A DNA stretch of 64,000 bases from Spirochaetia bacterium (GTDB taxonomy: Bacteria > Spirochaetota > Spirochaetia > Treponematales > Rectinemataceae), in NCBI GenBank assembly GCA_029975555.1, contig JARKOY010000074.1, forward strand, positions 113,212 to 177,211, written 5' to 3'. The position numbers and the translations under genes are program-made. How positions within the stretch are numbered: the stretch's first letter is position 1; every line of letters starts with the position of its first letter. Below, in pieces: positions 16,369-25,087 of this stretch. The notes beneath the pieces were generated by a model that was not told the origin of the DNA, searched no databases, and saw only the letters and a list, made by a program, of their open reading frames with translations.

Positions 16369-17396
16369 CGACTCACTTCCTCGATCGAAGAAGGAAATCC
16401 CTCGACGCGCAGCGTCCCAGCGTTTCCGAGGTTACTCGCGGCGTAGGCGAGCAGGGACTTCGCCGCACAGAGGTGAACGTAGACTCTCTTCGCCATGGGT
16501 GCCACCGCATTGGAAAGCTGGTCGACGGTAGGATCGTCCGTCGGCTGCGCGGGGTTCGGCGTCTCCACCAGGAACGCGCTGATGCCGAGTTTCCCCCACT
16601 CCCAATGGGAATACCCCGCGAATTCATCCCGAGAATTTTCAAGGTGAAAAGAGACACCCGTCTCATCCTCGACGTCGAGCACGGCGAGCGCGGCGATGTC
16701 GAGGTATTCGGGCCGGGCGATCATGGACCACACGAGCGACGAGCCCAGGCTCGCCTCGTGCAGATCGAGGGCGATCTGCACGTGCTCGGCTCGCAGCATC
16801 TGCGTAAGCGCGTAGGCTGTCTGGGCCGTACGATTGCCGTCTCGCGTGCCTGGATACTGGCGGTTCAGGTTGCGCGCCTCCTGCCCCGCAAGCGGACGAA
16901 AGCTGTCAGAGGCCTCTGGAGGTACGAAGCTCGTCGGATCTGGAAAGGTTTCCTGAGCAGGATTCGAGAGCCTCGCGCCGTAACGAATAGTACGGTCTCC
17001 CAGCGCAAGGAAGCGCGGCCGTTCGGCTTCCTGAAGCGACCAGCTCGAGCCCGAGGCATTGGCGTGTGGCACGACGATGAGCCTCCCTTCCGACACGCGG
17101 CAGCGTTCGATGATCCAGTACGCAGCGAGAATGCCCGCGATCTCGTTCGCGTGCGCGCCTGAGATGACGGCCGCGCGACACAGGGCACCCGAATCTCCCC
17201 TCGGATATCCCATGACGAACACGGGCGTATCGAAGGGCGTTTCTCTCAGCTCCGGAAAGAAGTCGGAGAGCGAGCGCACCACAGCCACGCCAGGCCCCAT
17301 CCGCACTTCAGAAGAGACCCAGTCGAGCGCGGACTGCGCACCGACATGGAGGCTCACGATGGACAGACACCACCAGAGGACAAGAAGCTTTCTCAC
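16347..17396 (-). CDS. Exported M14-type deacylase (succinylglutamate desuccinylase/aspartoacylase-like), copy B
   Basis: A 349-residue protein with a signal peptide (residues 1-20, ending HVGA) and an AstE/AspA zinc-hydrolase domain. Zinc ligands His82 and Glu85 (AHANEIAG), His213 in LDLHE and the catalytic-type Glu278 in FLVETPNP are all present. The family removes acyl groups from, or cleaves, small amide substrates. Export is unusual compared with cytoplasmic AstE and AspA. It is a clear paralogue of the protein at 19670-20722, sharing the zinc motifs, the NLNR-YPG segment and the order of blocks. It overlaps the DUF6305 gene by 4 bases and the unknown gene by 22 bases. Confidence 0.82.
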   Translation of the reverse strand: MRKLLVLWWCLSIVSLHVGAQSALDWVSSEVRMGPGVAVVRSLSDFFPELRETPFDTPVFVMGYPRGDSGALCRAAVISGAHANEIAGILAAYWIIERCRVSEGRLIVVPHANASGSSWSLQEAERPRFLALGDRTIRYGARLSNPAQETFPDPTSFVPPEASDSFRPLAGQEARNLNRQYPGTRDGNRTAQTAYALTQMLRAEHVQIALDLHEASLGSSLVWSMIARPEYLDIAALAVLDVEDETGVSFHLENSRDEFAGYSHWEWGKLGISAFLVETPNPAQPTDDPTVDQLSNAVAPMAKRVYVHLCAAKSLLAYAASNLGNAGTLRVEGFPSSIEEVSRWLEETR

Positions 17397-17986
17397 TGTT
17401 GAGCCACAAGACTCTTGAGAACGCTGCCGGCCTCCGCGATCGAGGCAGCCTCGATGAGGGGAACGCCCGCCTTTTCGCAGAGGCCCGTGAAAAAGCCGTC
17501 GGTGTTTCCGCCCTCGACGACAATGACCGCATCCGAGAGCGGCACACAGAGCGCGATGACATGGTTCGAGGCCTCTCCGCGCCGCGCCGTGCCGCCCGTA
17601 TGCATCGCAATGATCTTAGCCCCCTGCTTTTTGGCTTCCGCGATAAGGCTCTTCACCCGCTCCATGTCCTGCTCAAGACTTAGACCTGCAGCGCCGAGCC
17701 CCTTATTCGAAGCCCCAAGGACCAGCACGAGGGTCTTGATTCCGGCGATCGCCTGAGGCTTGGCCGCAATGTCGTAACTGAAACCGAGTTTGAGCTTCGT
17801 ATTGGCAAGCACCTTGACGATCGCAGCATCGGAGGTCTGCCCTGCGGAAGTGATGTACCCCGGCGGCAAAAAGCTCCCCAAGAGCGCCGGAGGCACGACA
17901 GCTTGCGCCATGACCTGGAGGACGGCGAGCCCCGCCATGAGGGTGACGCTCAAGAAGCGCACCAAGGATCGATGTTTCCTCACCAT
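17393..17986 (-). CDS. Exported DUF6305-like protein
   Basis: A 197-residue protein with a cleavable signal peptide (hydrophobic residues about 9-27, MAQA cleavage region) and one small alpha/beta domain. The pattern TSAGQTSDAAIVKVLA, then LVLVLGASNKGLGAAGLS and IIAMHTGG, and finally DAVIVVEGGNTDGFF agrees with what I recall of the DUF6305 family, whose function is unknown. A Rossmann-like nucleotide or amino-acid binder is plausible. It lies between ggt and an M14-type gene, 4 bases overlapping the latter, so it belongs to the same exported module. Confidence 0.7.
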   Translation of the reverse strand: MVRKHRSLVRFLSVTLMAGLAVLQVMAQAVVPPALLGSFLPPGYITSAGQTSDAAIVKVLANTKLKLGFSYDIAAKPQAIAGIKTLVLVLGASNKGLGAAGLSLEQDMERVKSLIAEAKKQGAKIIAMHTGGTARRGEASNHVIALCVPLSDAVIVVEGGNTDGFFTGLCEKAGVPLIEAASIAEAGSVLKSLVAQQ

Positions 17987-18000
17987 GAAGTTCCCCTCCC

Positions 18001-19647
18001 TCAGAAGCCGAAGACAGCACCGTCGCGGCGCGGGTCAGCCCCGCCGTACATCGAGCCGGTCTCAAGATCGACGACGATCGCCTGAGCCCCACCGAAGAAA
18101 AGGTCGAAGTCAGGGTATACCTTGAGGCTGTATCCTATGGATTTCAACCAGTCCTGCGTCTCCTTAGGCATCCTCGCCTCGATCGACAGGTCCTTTTCGG
18201 TGTCCCTGGCATAGAAGCGCGGCGATTCGATCGCTTCCTGCACGCCCATGTGGTAATCGAGGAGGTTCACCGTCAGAATCACCATCGTAGAGATGATTCT
18301 TCCTGCACCAGGTGTGCCCATGGTGACGAAGGGCCTGCCATTCTTCGCGATGATCGTCGGCGCGATGGTCGTGCGCATGCGCTTGCCGGGTGCATAGGCG
18401 TTCGGCCCGCGAGAGGACCAGTTCTGCATCTCGTTGTTCAGGATGATGCCCGTGCCCGGCACGGCCACACAGGCTCCCCAGAATCCGGAGATCGTCTGGG
18501 TGAGGGCTACCATATTCCCTTCCTTGTCCACGACCGACAGATGCGTGGTGGAAGGATGCTCGACGGGAGTTCCCGCCTTGACCGTGCCCGTGATCTTGCC
18601 AGGATCGATCTCCGCAGCCCGGCTCTTCGCGTAGTCCTTGTCGAGGAGCCCCCGGACAGGGATGCTGACAAATGCGGGGTCCCCGATATACGCGGAGTTG
18701 TCCGCAAAGCCGCGCTTCATCACCTCAGCCATGAGGTGGACGTTCCGGGGCGAAAGCGGCGGCTCCGAGGCAAGGTCGAAATTCTCGAGCATGTTGAGCA
18801 TCTCGATCACCGAAAGGCCTCCGACGGGAGGCGGGGCCGAGACGATCTCGTACCCGCGGTAGGTGCCGCGCACGGGCTCCCGCTCGATGGCGCGGTACGC
18901 CGCGAGGTCGGCTTTGGTGATGTAGCCGCCGTTCTTCGCCATGTCGGCCGCGATCGCATCCGCGATCTCTCCCTTATAGAACACATCGGGGCCGCCCGCA
19001 GCGATTTTCTCCAGCGTAACGGCGAGATCGGGGTTCTTGAAGAGCTGGCCTGCTTGGAGGGGAAGTCCGTCCGGCGCCACAATTGCGAGGAGTGCATCAT
19101 TTTTCGAGATGGGGTCAAAGCGGGCCGCAATCGTCTCGGCCAAGGTCTCGCTGACGATAAAACCGTTGCGGGCATAGCGGATTGCGGGGGCCATGACCTG
19201 TGGCAGGCTCATTGTTCCGTATTTTTGAAGCGCCAGGCAGAGGCCTGCGACCGTGCCGGGCACGGCAACCGCCACGTGCCCCTCATTGCCGAATTTGACC
19301 TTGGACATGTCGGCGAGCGGGGCGGTCGACCGATAATCGATCGCGACCGTCACGTCTTTTCCCGCCAGATAGACGACCATCATGCCTTCGCCGCCAAGCC
19401 CTGTCGCGTTCGGTTCCACGACACAGAGCGCGAAGGCCGAGGCGACCGCAGCATCCACGGCGTTGCCGCCCGCCATGAGAATTTCGAGCCCGGCCGCCGA
19501 TGCGAGGGGCTGGGCCGACGCCACCATGCCGTTGCGCGCCGAGACTTCGGCCTTGACCGTATCGGCGGCGGACAGCGGCGCCGCGACTACGAACGCGAGG
19601 GCTAAAATCCCCAACAGACTCAACGCGATACGTCTTCGCAATGCCAT
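18001..19647 (-). CDS. ggt: Gamma-glutamyltransferase (gamma-glutamyltranspeptidase)
   Basis: An Ntn-hydrolase that transfers or hydrolyses the gamma-glutamyl group of glutathione and related peptides outside the cytoplasm. From the ATG at 19647, which has an AGGAGG ribosome site 6 bases upstream, it has 548 residues and a signal peptide (about residues 5-27). The self-cleavage site is intact: STTHLSVVD, with Thr367 as the new N-terminal nucleophile of the small chain. LGGEGMMVVY and the late PGAGRIISTMV segment are typical. It lies between the two M14-type deacylases, so released glutamate or Cys-Gly-like products could be processed and imported by the adjacent LIV-type transporter. Confidence 0.93.
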   Translation of the reverse strand: MALRRRIALSLLGILALAFVVAAPLSAADTVKAEVSARNGMVASAQPLASAAGLEILMAGGNAVDAAVASAFALCVVEPNATGLGGEGMMVVYLAGKDVTVAIDYRSTAPLADMSKVKFGNEGHVAVAVPGTVAGLCLALQKYGTMSLPQVMAPAIRYARNGFIVSETLAETIAARFDPISKNDALLAIVAPDGLPLQAGQLFKNPDLAVTLEKIAAGGPDVFYKGEIADAIAADMAKNGGYITKADLAAYRAIEREPVRGTYRGYEIVSAPPPVGGLSVIEMLNMLENFDLASEPPLSPRNVHLMAEVMKRGFADNSAYIGDPAFVSIPVRGLLDKDYAKSRAAEIDPGKITGTVKAGTPVEHPSTTHLSVVDKEGNMVALTQTISGFWGACVAVPGTGIILNNEMQNWSSRGPNAYAPGKRMRTTIAPTIIAKNGRPFVTMGTPGAGRIISTMVILTVNLLDYHMGVQEAIESPRFYARDTEKDLSIEARMPKETQDWLKSIGYSLKVYPDFDLFFGGAQAIVVDLETGSMYGGADPRRDGAVFGF

Positions 19648-19669
19648 ATCGAACCTCCTAGAAATCAAA

Positions 19670-20722
19670 TTACCAATTGAGGAATGCGCCTACTCCTACG
19701 GCCTCCACCATCCGCCAATCGGGGAATGCCGTAAATGCAATGCGCTTGTCCGGAGGACAGTCCATATTCCACGCATCAAGGATCGCCTCAATGCTCGCCA
19801 GATGGGTCGCGATGCGCCCTGCGAGAGGATACTGGAGATCCTCGATGGGGTTCCCTTTCTCCGTCGACTGTGCGGGATTCGGTGTCTCGATAAGAAACGC
19901 AGAGGCCTTTGTCTCGTCGCCCCATTCCCTGTGGGAAAGGCCGTGAAATACTTCGCTGGAGGGCTCAAGCTTCATCCGTATGCCCTCCATCTCTAGGCTG
20001 ATGACGGCGAGGGCCGCGAGATCGAGGTTCTTCGGGTTGGCGACAATCATGTTTGCGAGTCGCGATTCCGGCCCCGCCTCGTGGAGGTCAAACGCGATGT
20101 CCACAGCCTCCGTTTTAAGGAGGGACATCACTGCCCAGGCGAGCCGCTCAGTGAGGCTGCCATCGGGCATGCCCGGATAGACTCGGTTGAGATTCCGCGC
20201 CTCGGCACCCTCGAGCGCCTCTCCGCCCTTGGGATGCTGATACCTGTCGGGGTCGGGCTCCCCCTGGTGCACAGGATCCGTGTACCGGGCGCCATATTTG
20301 AAAAATCGAGGTCCATTCGGCGTGTCGATGCGGATCCATGAGGGAACTTTCGTGCTCTCGGTCCATGTGGAAGCGCTCATGTTGATGTCCGGTATAACGA
20401 TGAGCCGGCCCGTGGATGGGATGGCCTTTTCTATGAGCGCGACCGCCGAGAGAATACCCGCGATCTCGTTGGCGTGCGTGCCTCCGGCGATGAAGACCGT
20501 CGCCCCTGGTGTTCCAGAATCCGCAATGAAAACGCGAGTATCCGCGGGCGTCCCCGCAAGGGGCGTAAACCACTCGGAGAGCCACGCTACCCGCGTAACA
20601 CCTCTGCCGGGTCGGACGTCGTGAAGTATGGTTGCGACGCCAGGAGCCGGGTCTGCAAAGGCAAGAACCGCGACACACCACAAGAAAAAACCCAAAAGAG
20701 CACGAATGAACCGTCTTCGCAT
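19670..20722 (-). CDS. Exported M14-type deacylase (succinylglutamate desuccinylase/aspartoacylase-like), copy A
   Basis: A 350-residue paralogue of the gene at 16347-17396 and the first gene of this operon. Signal peptide at residues 1-23 (ending VLAFA). Zinc ligands His83 and Glu86 (THANEIAG), His214 in FDLHE and Glu279 in FLIETPNP are conserved. The conserved SGxW-type loop of copy B is replaced by SASTWTES, and the central charged loop differs, so the two probably accept different acyl or amino-acid parts. Two exported AstE/AspA-like enzymes around a gamma-glutamyltransferase is a distinctive arrangement. Confidence 0.82.
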   Translation of the reverse strand: MRRRFIRALLGFFLWCVAVLAFADPAPGVATILHDVRPGRGVTRVAWLSEWFTPLAGTPADTRVFIADSGTPGATVFIAGGTHANEIAGILSAVALIEKAIPSTGRLIVIPDINMSASTWTESTKVPSWIRIDTPNGPRFFKYGARYTDPVHQGEPDPDRYQHPKGGEALEGAEARNLNRVYPGMPDGSLTERLAWAVMSLLKTEAVDIAFDLHEAGPESRLANMIVANPKNLDLAALAVISLEMEGIRMKLEPSSEVFHGLSHREWGDETKASAFLIETPNPAQSTEKGNPIEDLQYPLAGRIATHLASIEAILDAWNMDCPPDKRIAFTAFPDWRMVEAVGVGAFLNW

Positions 20723-20732
20723 ATCGATTAAC

Positions 20733-20760
20733 GACGCTAACGTCTCTTCGGGCCGAAGTC
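20733..20760 (-). promoter_or_regulatory. Putative promoter of the exported-hydrolase operon
   Basis: On the minus strand TTGACT, 17 bases and TAGCGT precede the ATG at 20722. The -10 box is only a fair match. It follows directly after the terminator of the sugar importer, which is where a promoter would be expected. Confidence 0.35.
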
Positions 20761-20780
20761 AATATTGTTTTTGTATATTT

Positions 20781-20842
20781 TTTCAAAAAGAGGCCCACTT
20801 CCAGAAAGGAGCCCCACGAAGTTGGGCGGCCTTTTCTGGAAG
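20781..20842 (-). terminator. Terminator of the sugar importer operon
   Basis: The minus-strand transcript leaving the permease gene at 20880 runs into CTTCCAGAAA (complement of 20833-20842) pairing with TTTCTGGAAG (complement of 20798-20807), extended by further pairs on both sides, then TCTTTTTG. Stem and U-run fit an intrinsic terminator. Confidence 0.7.
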
Positions 20843-20879
20843 CGGACCTTATGACGCTCTAAAAACATTCCCTGCAGGA

Positions 20880-22058
20880 TCAGGCCTTCCGCTTGCGCGT
20901 CATCACGTCGAAGATCACCGCGAGGAGCAGCACAAGGCCGCGGATGACGTACTGCAACGAGATGTCCGTGCCGAGCAGGTTCATCCCGTTCATGAGCGAC
21001 ATGTACACGAGGGCGCCCACCAAGGACCCGCTGATCGAGCCGATGCCGCCTGCGGCCGAGACGCCGCCGATGTAGGCGGCGGCAATCGCGTCCATCTCGA
21101 AGAGGGTACCTGCCTGCGGAGTGGCGGATTTCAGCCTCGCCGTAAACAGGATGCCCGAGAGCGCCGCCAGAAATCCCATCGACCCGAAGACCGCGAACGT
21201 GATGTTCTTCACATTGATGCCCGACAGCTCGGCTGCCTCGGGGTTGCCGCCCACCGCGTATATGTGCCGACCAATGACCGTGCGGCGAGTGATGAAGTCG
21301 TAGATCAGCACCACTGCCAGCATGATGACGATCGTCCAGGACATGCCGTTGTAGCCGGCCAGAATCCACGTGATGAACCCCAGGACGACCGACATGAAGA
21401 CCAACTTCGCCACAAAGAGGCCCCCGGAGAGGACCTCGAACTTGTACTGCAGTTTGCGCCTTCGGTCGGCGAACTGGCCGGCGATGAAGACGACGATCGC
21501 GATGGCCCCCAAAAGGAGCGTGGTCTTGTGGAGCCCCGGCAGGAAGGTTTCGCTGGCGAAGAGGTCCGGGATGTATCCGTTGCCGAGCGCGTTGAATGAC
21601 TCATTCGGAATGATGATGGTGCCGGTCGCGGCCGTGACGAGCATCAGGGCACCGCGGTAGATGAGCCAGCCCGCCAACGAAGCCACGAAGGCCGGGATGC
21701 CAAGGCTCGCTACGGGCAGCGCCGTCAAAAGCCCCGCGCAGGTTCCGAGCACGAGCACGAACAGAATGCAGAGCCAGACAGGCCAATGCCACTGCGTCAG
21801 CGAGATGGCAGCGATCGCCCCCAAAAAGCCCGATAGAAATCCGACCGACAGGTCGATGTGCCGTATGACGATGACGAGCGTCATCCCCACGGCGAGAACA
21901 GCGATGTAGCCGGTCTGATTCAACAGATTGGCAATGTTCCTCGACGATATAAACACGCCGTGCGACAGTATCGTGAATACGGCCATGATGGCCGCCAGTG
22001 CGATATACATGCCATATTCGCGGACGTTCTTTCTCAGTACCGTCAACAACTCATTCAT
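20880..22058 (-). CDS. Multiple-sugar ABC importer permease (GguB/MmsB-like)
   Basis: A 392-residue membrane protein with about 9-10 hydrophobic segments, of the BPD_transp_2 (RbsC/XylH) family. The length and the motifs RHIDLSVGFLSGFLGAIAAI and AVGGNPEAAELSGINVK fit GguB/MmsB, partner of ChvE-type binding proteins. The ATG at 22058 is chosen because AGGAGG lies 8 bases upstream; a longer frame starting inside the ATPase gene has no such site. It is the last gene of the series binding protein-ATPase-permease and is followed by a terminator. Confidence 0.88.
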   Translation of the reverse strand: MNELLTVLRKNVREYGMYIALAAIMAVFTILSHGVFISSRNIANLLNQTGYIAVLAVGMTLVIVIRHIDLSVGFLSGFLGAIAAISLTQWHWPVWLCILFVLVLGTCAGLLTALPVASLGIPAFVASLAGWLIYRGALMLVTAATGTIIIPNESFNALGNGYIPDLFASETFLPGLHKTTLLLGAIAIVVFIAGQFADRRRKLQYKFEVLSGGLFVAKLVFMSVVLGFITWILAGYNGMSWTIVIMLAVVLIYDFITRRTVIGRHIYAVGGNPEAAELSGINVKNITFAVFGSMGFLAALSGILFTARLKSATPQAGTLFEMDAIAAAYIGGVSAAGGIGSISGSLVGALVYMSLMNGMNLLGTDISLQYVIRGLVLLLAVIFDVMTRKRKA

Positions 22059-22071
22059 ATATGCTTCCTCC

Positions 22072-23595
22072 TCAGTACTGCGTCGCAAGGCGCATGACGG
22101 CTTCCTGCGTCGCTGATTTTGCATCGAGTTCGCCAGTAATCGTTCCATTTGCGACGACATAGATTCGGTCGCTCATGCCGAGAATTTCGGGCAGTTCGGA
22201 TGAAATCATGAGAATGCTCATGCCCTTTGCCACGAGGTCATTGATGATGGTGTAGATCTCATACTTCGCGCCGACATCGATGCCTCGCGTCGGTTCGTCG
22301 AAGATGAGCAGGTCGGGGCCCACGAAGAGCCACTTGGCGACCGACACCTTCTGCTGATTGCCGCCCGAGAGGTTCATGACGAGCTGATTGATGCCCGGCG
22401 TCTTTATTGAAAGGGAGTTCACAAAGTTGAGCGCGCTCTGCTTGTCGAGCTCTTCGTCGATGATGCCCTTCTTCGAGACCCCCTGAAGATTTGCAAGCGA
22501 AATGTTTTCCTGGATCGACTTGATCAGGATGAGCCCGTTGCGTTTGCGGTCCTCCGTGGCGTACGCGAGCCCGGAGCGGATCGCATGGCGGGGATGGGTA
22601 AACCGCTGTTTCTTGCCCTTAAAGACAAGGTCTCCGGAGACAACATACCCATCGGGGTTGCCGAAAAGGCTCCGCGCCAGTTCGGTTCTGCCCGAACCGA
22701 CGAGGCCGGAGAGGCCCACCACCTCGCCTTTGCACACGTGAAAATTGACATTGTTCAGGACCTTGCGCCCGAGTTTTGGATCGTAGGCGCTCCAGTTTTT
22801 GACCTCGAGCACCACCTCGTCGCTGGGCTTGGAGGTGCGCGGTGGATAGATGTTCTCGATGGAGCGTCCCACCATGTGCTTTATGAGGAGCTGTTCATCG
22901 ACCTTGTCCTTCTGCCGGTCGAGGGTGCAGATCGTCTGGCCATCGCGGAGCACGGTGATCGTCTCCGCGATCTTGAGCACTTCCTTGAGCTTGTGCGAGA
23001 TCATGATGGACGTGACGCCCTGCGTCTTCAGAAATCGAAGAATATCGAGGAGGTTGTCGCAGTCGTCTTCGTTCAGGGCAGCCGTGGGCTCATCGAGCAC
23101 GAGGAGCGACATGTTGCGACTGAGCGCCTTTGCAATTTCCACCAGCTGCTGCTTTCCGATGCCGAGATCCTTGACTTTCGCGCTCGGACTGACCGAAAGC
23201 CTCACCCGTTTCAGAAGCTCCTCGGTCTTGCGGATCATTTCCGGCACATCGACGGTGACGCCGCGCCTGATCTCGTGCCCGAGCATGATGTTCTCATAGA
23301 CGGTCATCTCGGGCACCAGCGCGAGCTCCTGGTAGATGACGCCGATGCCCGCCTCTTCACTGTCGTGAATGCTGCCGAACGTCACTTTTTTGCCGTTGAA
23401 GATGATCTCTCCCTCGAAATCGTTGTGCGGATACACGCCGCTCAGCACCTTTATCAGTGTGGATTTTCCGGCACCATTTTCCCCGACCAGACAGTGGATT
23501 TCCCCCCGGCGTACTTCGAAATTCACGTCGGAAAGGGCGCGCACGCCGGGAAAGGTCTTCGTGATGTGCCTCATCTCCAAAATATTGTCACTCAT
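22072..23595 (-). CDS. Multiple-sugar ABC importer ATPase (GguA/MmsA-like, two ABC domains)
   Basis: A 507-residue double ATPase of the XylG/MglA type. Domain 1 has Walker A GENGAGKSTL (about 38-47) and Walker B LLVLDEPTAAL. Domain 2 has the degenerate GLVGSGRTELARSLFG typical of these proteins, signature LSGGNQQKVSVAKWL and Walker B LLIFDEPTRGIDVGAKYEIY. It energises uptake of hexoses or pentoses with the permease downstream and the binding protein upstream. The gap to the binding-protein gene holds a strong stem-loop. Confidence 0.9.
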   Translation of the reverse strand: MSDNILEMRHITKTFPGVRALSDVNFEVRRGEIHCLVGENGAGKSTLIKVLSGVYPHNDFEGEIIFNGKKVTFGSIHDSEEAGIGVIYQELALVPEMTVYENIMLGHEIRRGVTVDVPEMIRKTEELLKRVRLSVSPSAKVKDLGIGKQQLVEIAKALSRNMSLLVLDEPTAALNEDDCDNLLDILRFLKTQGVTSIMISHKLKEVLKIAETITVLRDGQTICTLDRQKDKVDEQLLIKHMVGRSIENIYPPRTSKPSDEVVLEVKNWSAYDPKLGRKVLNNVNFHVCKGEVVGLSGLVGSGRTELARSLFGNPDGYVVSGDLVFKGKKQRFTHPRHAIRSGLAYATEDRKRNGLILIKSIQENISLANLQGVSKKGIIDEELDKQSALNFVNSLSIKTPGINQLVMNLSGGNQQKVSVAKWLFVGPDLLIFDEPTRGIDVGAKYEIYTIINDLVAKGMSILMISSELPEILGMSDRIYVVANGTITGELDAKSATQEAVMRLATQY

Positions 23596-23629
23596 ACCGT
23601 ACCTGCCTGGAGTAATTGTAGTGCAAAGA

Positions 23630-23654
23630 GGAGCCGCCCAGAAAGGGCGGCTCC
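23630..23654 (-). terminator. Stem-loop between sugar-binding protein and ATPase genes
   Basis: GGAGCCGCCC (23630-23639) and GGGCGGCTCC (23645-23654) form a perfect 10-base stem with a 5-base loop. On the minus-strand transcript it is followed by TCTTTG, a weak U-run. It probably acts as a leaky terminator or 3'-end stabiliser that keeps binding protein in excess of the membrane parts. Confidence 0.55.
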
Positions 23655-23696
23655 CGCGTTTCCCCGCCTATCGGGGGATAATCGACGTTTTAATCA

Positions 23697-24779
23697 TCAT
23701 TTAAGGCCGGTGAAATTGCTGGCGGGCCAGTATCCGGAATCGACGATCTCTTTCTTCACATTTTCCTTCGTCACGACGACGATGGCAGTCGGTTTGGCAG
23801 GAACATCTTTTTTGCCGTTGTTGTAGTAGTTGGTGACCGGCGGCGTCTGCCCCTTCATGTAGGCGACCGCTGCGGCGATCGCATCGCTGACCAGCGTGCG
23901 CACGTCCTTGAGGACGGTCATCGACTGCTTGCCGTCGATGATGTACTGGATCGACGCGATCTCGGCGTCCTGACCGGTGATGTAGTAGGTCTTCACATCC
24001 TTGTCGGCTGCGAAGGCGTCCGCGATGGCGCGGGCCGTCCCATCGTTCGGCGCGCAGATGTACACGGTGCCCTTGGCCGCCTTCGGAGCAGCGGTGAGGT
24101 TGGCCTCGGCCTTGTTCTTCGCATCGCTGAAGTTCCAGTTGGTCGTCACCTGGCCGATGATCTGGGCCTCCTCATCGCGGGTCAGCGTTGCCTTCTTCGC
24201 AAGAGCTGCGGCCTTGTCGGAGTTCCGGACAATGTAGGTGCCGTCGGCGATCTTGGGCTGGAGGGCGCTCCACGCACCTTCGAAGAAAATGAAGGAGTTG
24301 TTGTCGCTCGCGGCTCCCGCATACAGGTAGAGGTTGTTGCCCTTGCTGCCGGCGGGGACCTTGGAGTTGAGATAGTCGCCCCAGGCCTTCCCGACTTGGA
24401 AGCTGTCGAAGGTCACGTAGTAGTCCACGCTGGTCGTGTCGCGGATGAGGCGGTCATAAGAAATGACCTTGACCCCCGCGCTGTGCGCGAGATCAGCGGC
24501 CGCCGCCGCCGCGGTCCCGTCCTGCGGGCAAATGATGAGCACTTTGATCTTCTCGCTCAAGAGGGCTTCGACGTTGGCCTTCTCCTTCGCCGAATCGCCC
24601 TGGCTGAAGAGGACCTTCGCGCTGAAGCCAGCGCTCTTGAGCGCGTCCAGGAACCTGGTCTGGTCCTGAATCCAGCGGGGCTCGTCCTTGGTCGGAAGGA
24701 CAATGCCCACCTGGGTGTCGGCAAATGCGATGCCGGCCACTATTGCAAAGAGCATTGCAATCCACAGTGTTCGTTTCAT
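23697..24779 (-). CDS. Sugar-binding protein of the multiple-sugar ABC importer (ChvE-like)
   Basis: A 360-residue periplasmic-binding protein with a signal peptide (residues 1-20, AGIAFA). The start of the mature chain, VGIVLPTKDEPRWIQDQ, and later KVISYDRLIRDTTSVDYYVTFDSFQVG, GAASDNNSFIFFEGA and TGQDAE closely follow ChvE, the binding protein of the GguAB multiple-monosaccharide importer, rather than RbsB. The ATG at 24779 has an AAAGGAGG site; an in-frame upstream extension is not supported. It is the first gene of the importer operon. Confidence 0.88.
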   Translation of the reverse strand: MKRTLWIAMLFAIVAGIAFADTQVGIVLPTKDEPRWIQDQTRFLDALKSAGFSAKVLFSQGDSAKEKANVEALLSEKIKVLIICPQDGTAAAAAADLAHSAGVKVISYDRLIRDTTSVDYYVTFDSFQVGKAWGDYLNSKVPAGSKGNNLYLYAGAASDNNSFIFFEGAWSALQPKIADGTYIVRNSDKAAALAKKATLTRDEEAQIIGQVTTNWNFSDAKNKAEANLTAAPKAAKGTVYICAPNDGTARAIADAFAADKDVKTYYITGQDAEIASIQYIIDGKQSMTVLKDVRTLVSDAIAAAVAYMKGQTPPVTNYYNNGKKDVPAKPTAIVVVTKENVKKEIVDSGYWPASNFTGLK

Positions 24780-25087
24780 CAGGATTCCTCCTTTATGAAC
24801 TATCGCCGCCGTGCGGCGGCTTCGGCGCCTGCCTTTCCAGCTCCACATGCGCCGCCTATAAGTTTCCACCCTCTTTTTGAATCGCGCATCAGGAATGATG
24901 TGACAAAGGCTGACCAATTGCGCACCCGGCAGCGCCCGCCACAAGAAGTAGCACTTTTCGGATGGAGGTTGTTAAAAATGTCTAGGATTTCTGGGGGCGG
25001 CCCAGCGCGGCCCAGCCCACTCCAGCCCGGTGCGGCCATGTGCGTGCCGGGCCACGAAAGCCGCCGGGCCCTTCAGCGCTTCATATC
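24780..25087. other. 308-base gap upstream of the sugar importer operon
   Basis: No gene is seen. It must hold the importer promoter on the minus strand; a TATAGG about 60 bases before the start is the best -10 candidate but has no clear -35. A small GC hairpin (24805-24820) lies just upstream of the ribosome site, and a 10-base tandem repeat GCGGCCCAGC occurs twice at 24997-25016. Any target site of the adjacent YesN-type regulator should lie here; I could not define one. Confidence 0.4.

Noticed and set aside
24997..25016. Tandem GCGGCCCAGC as a regulator binding site
   Set aside because: Two adjacent 10-base GC-rich copies in a GC-rich spacer are weak evidence, and they lie far from the importer start.
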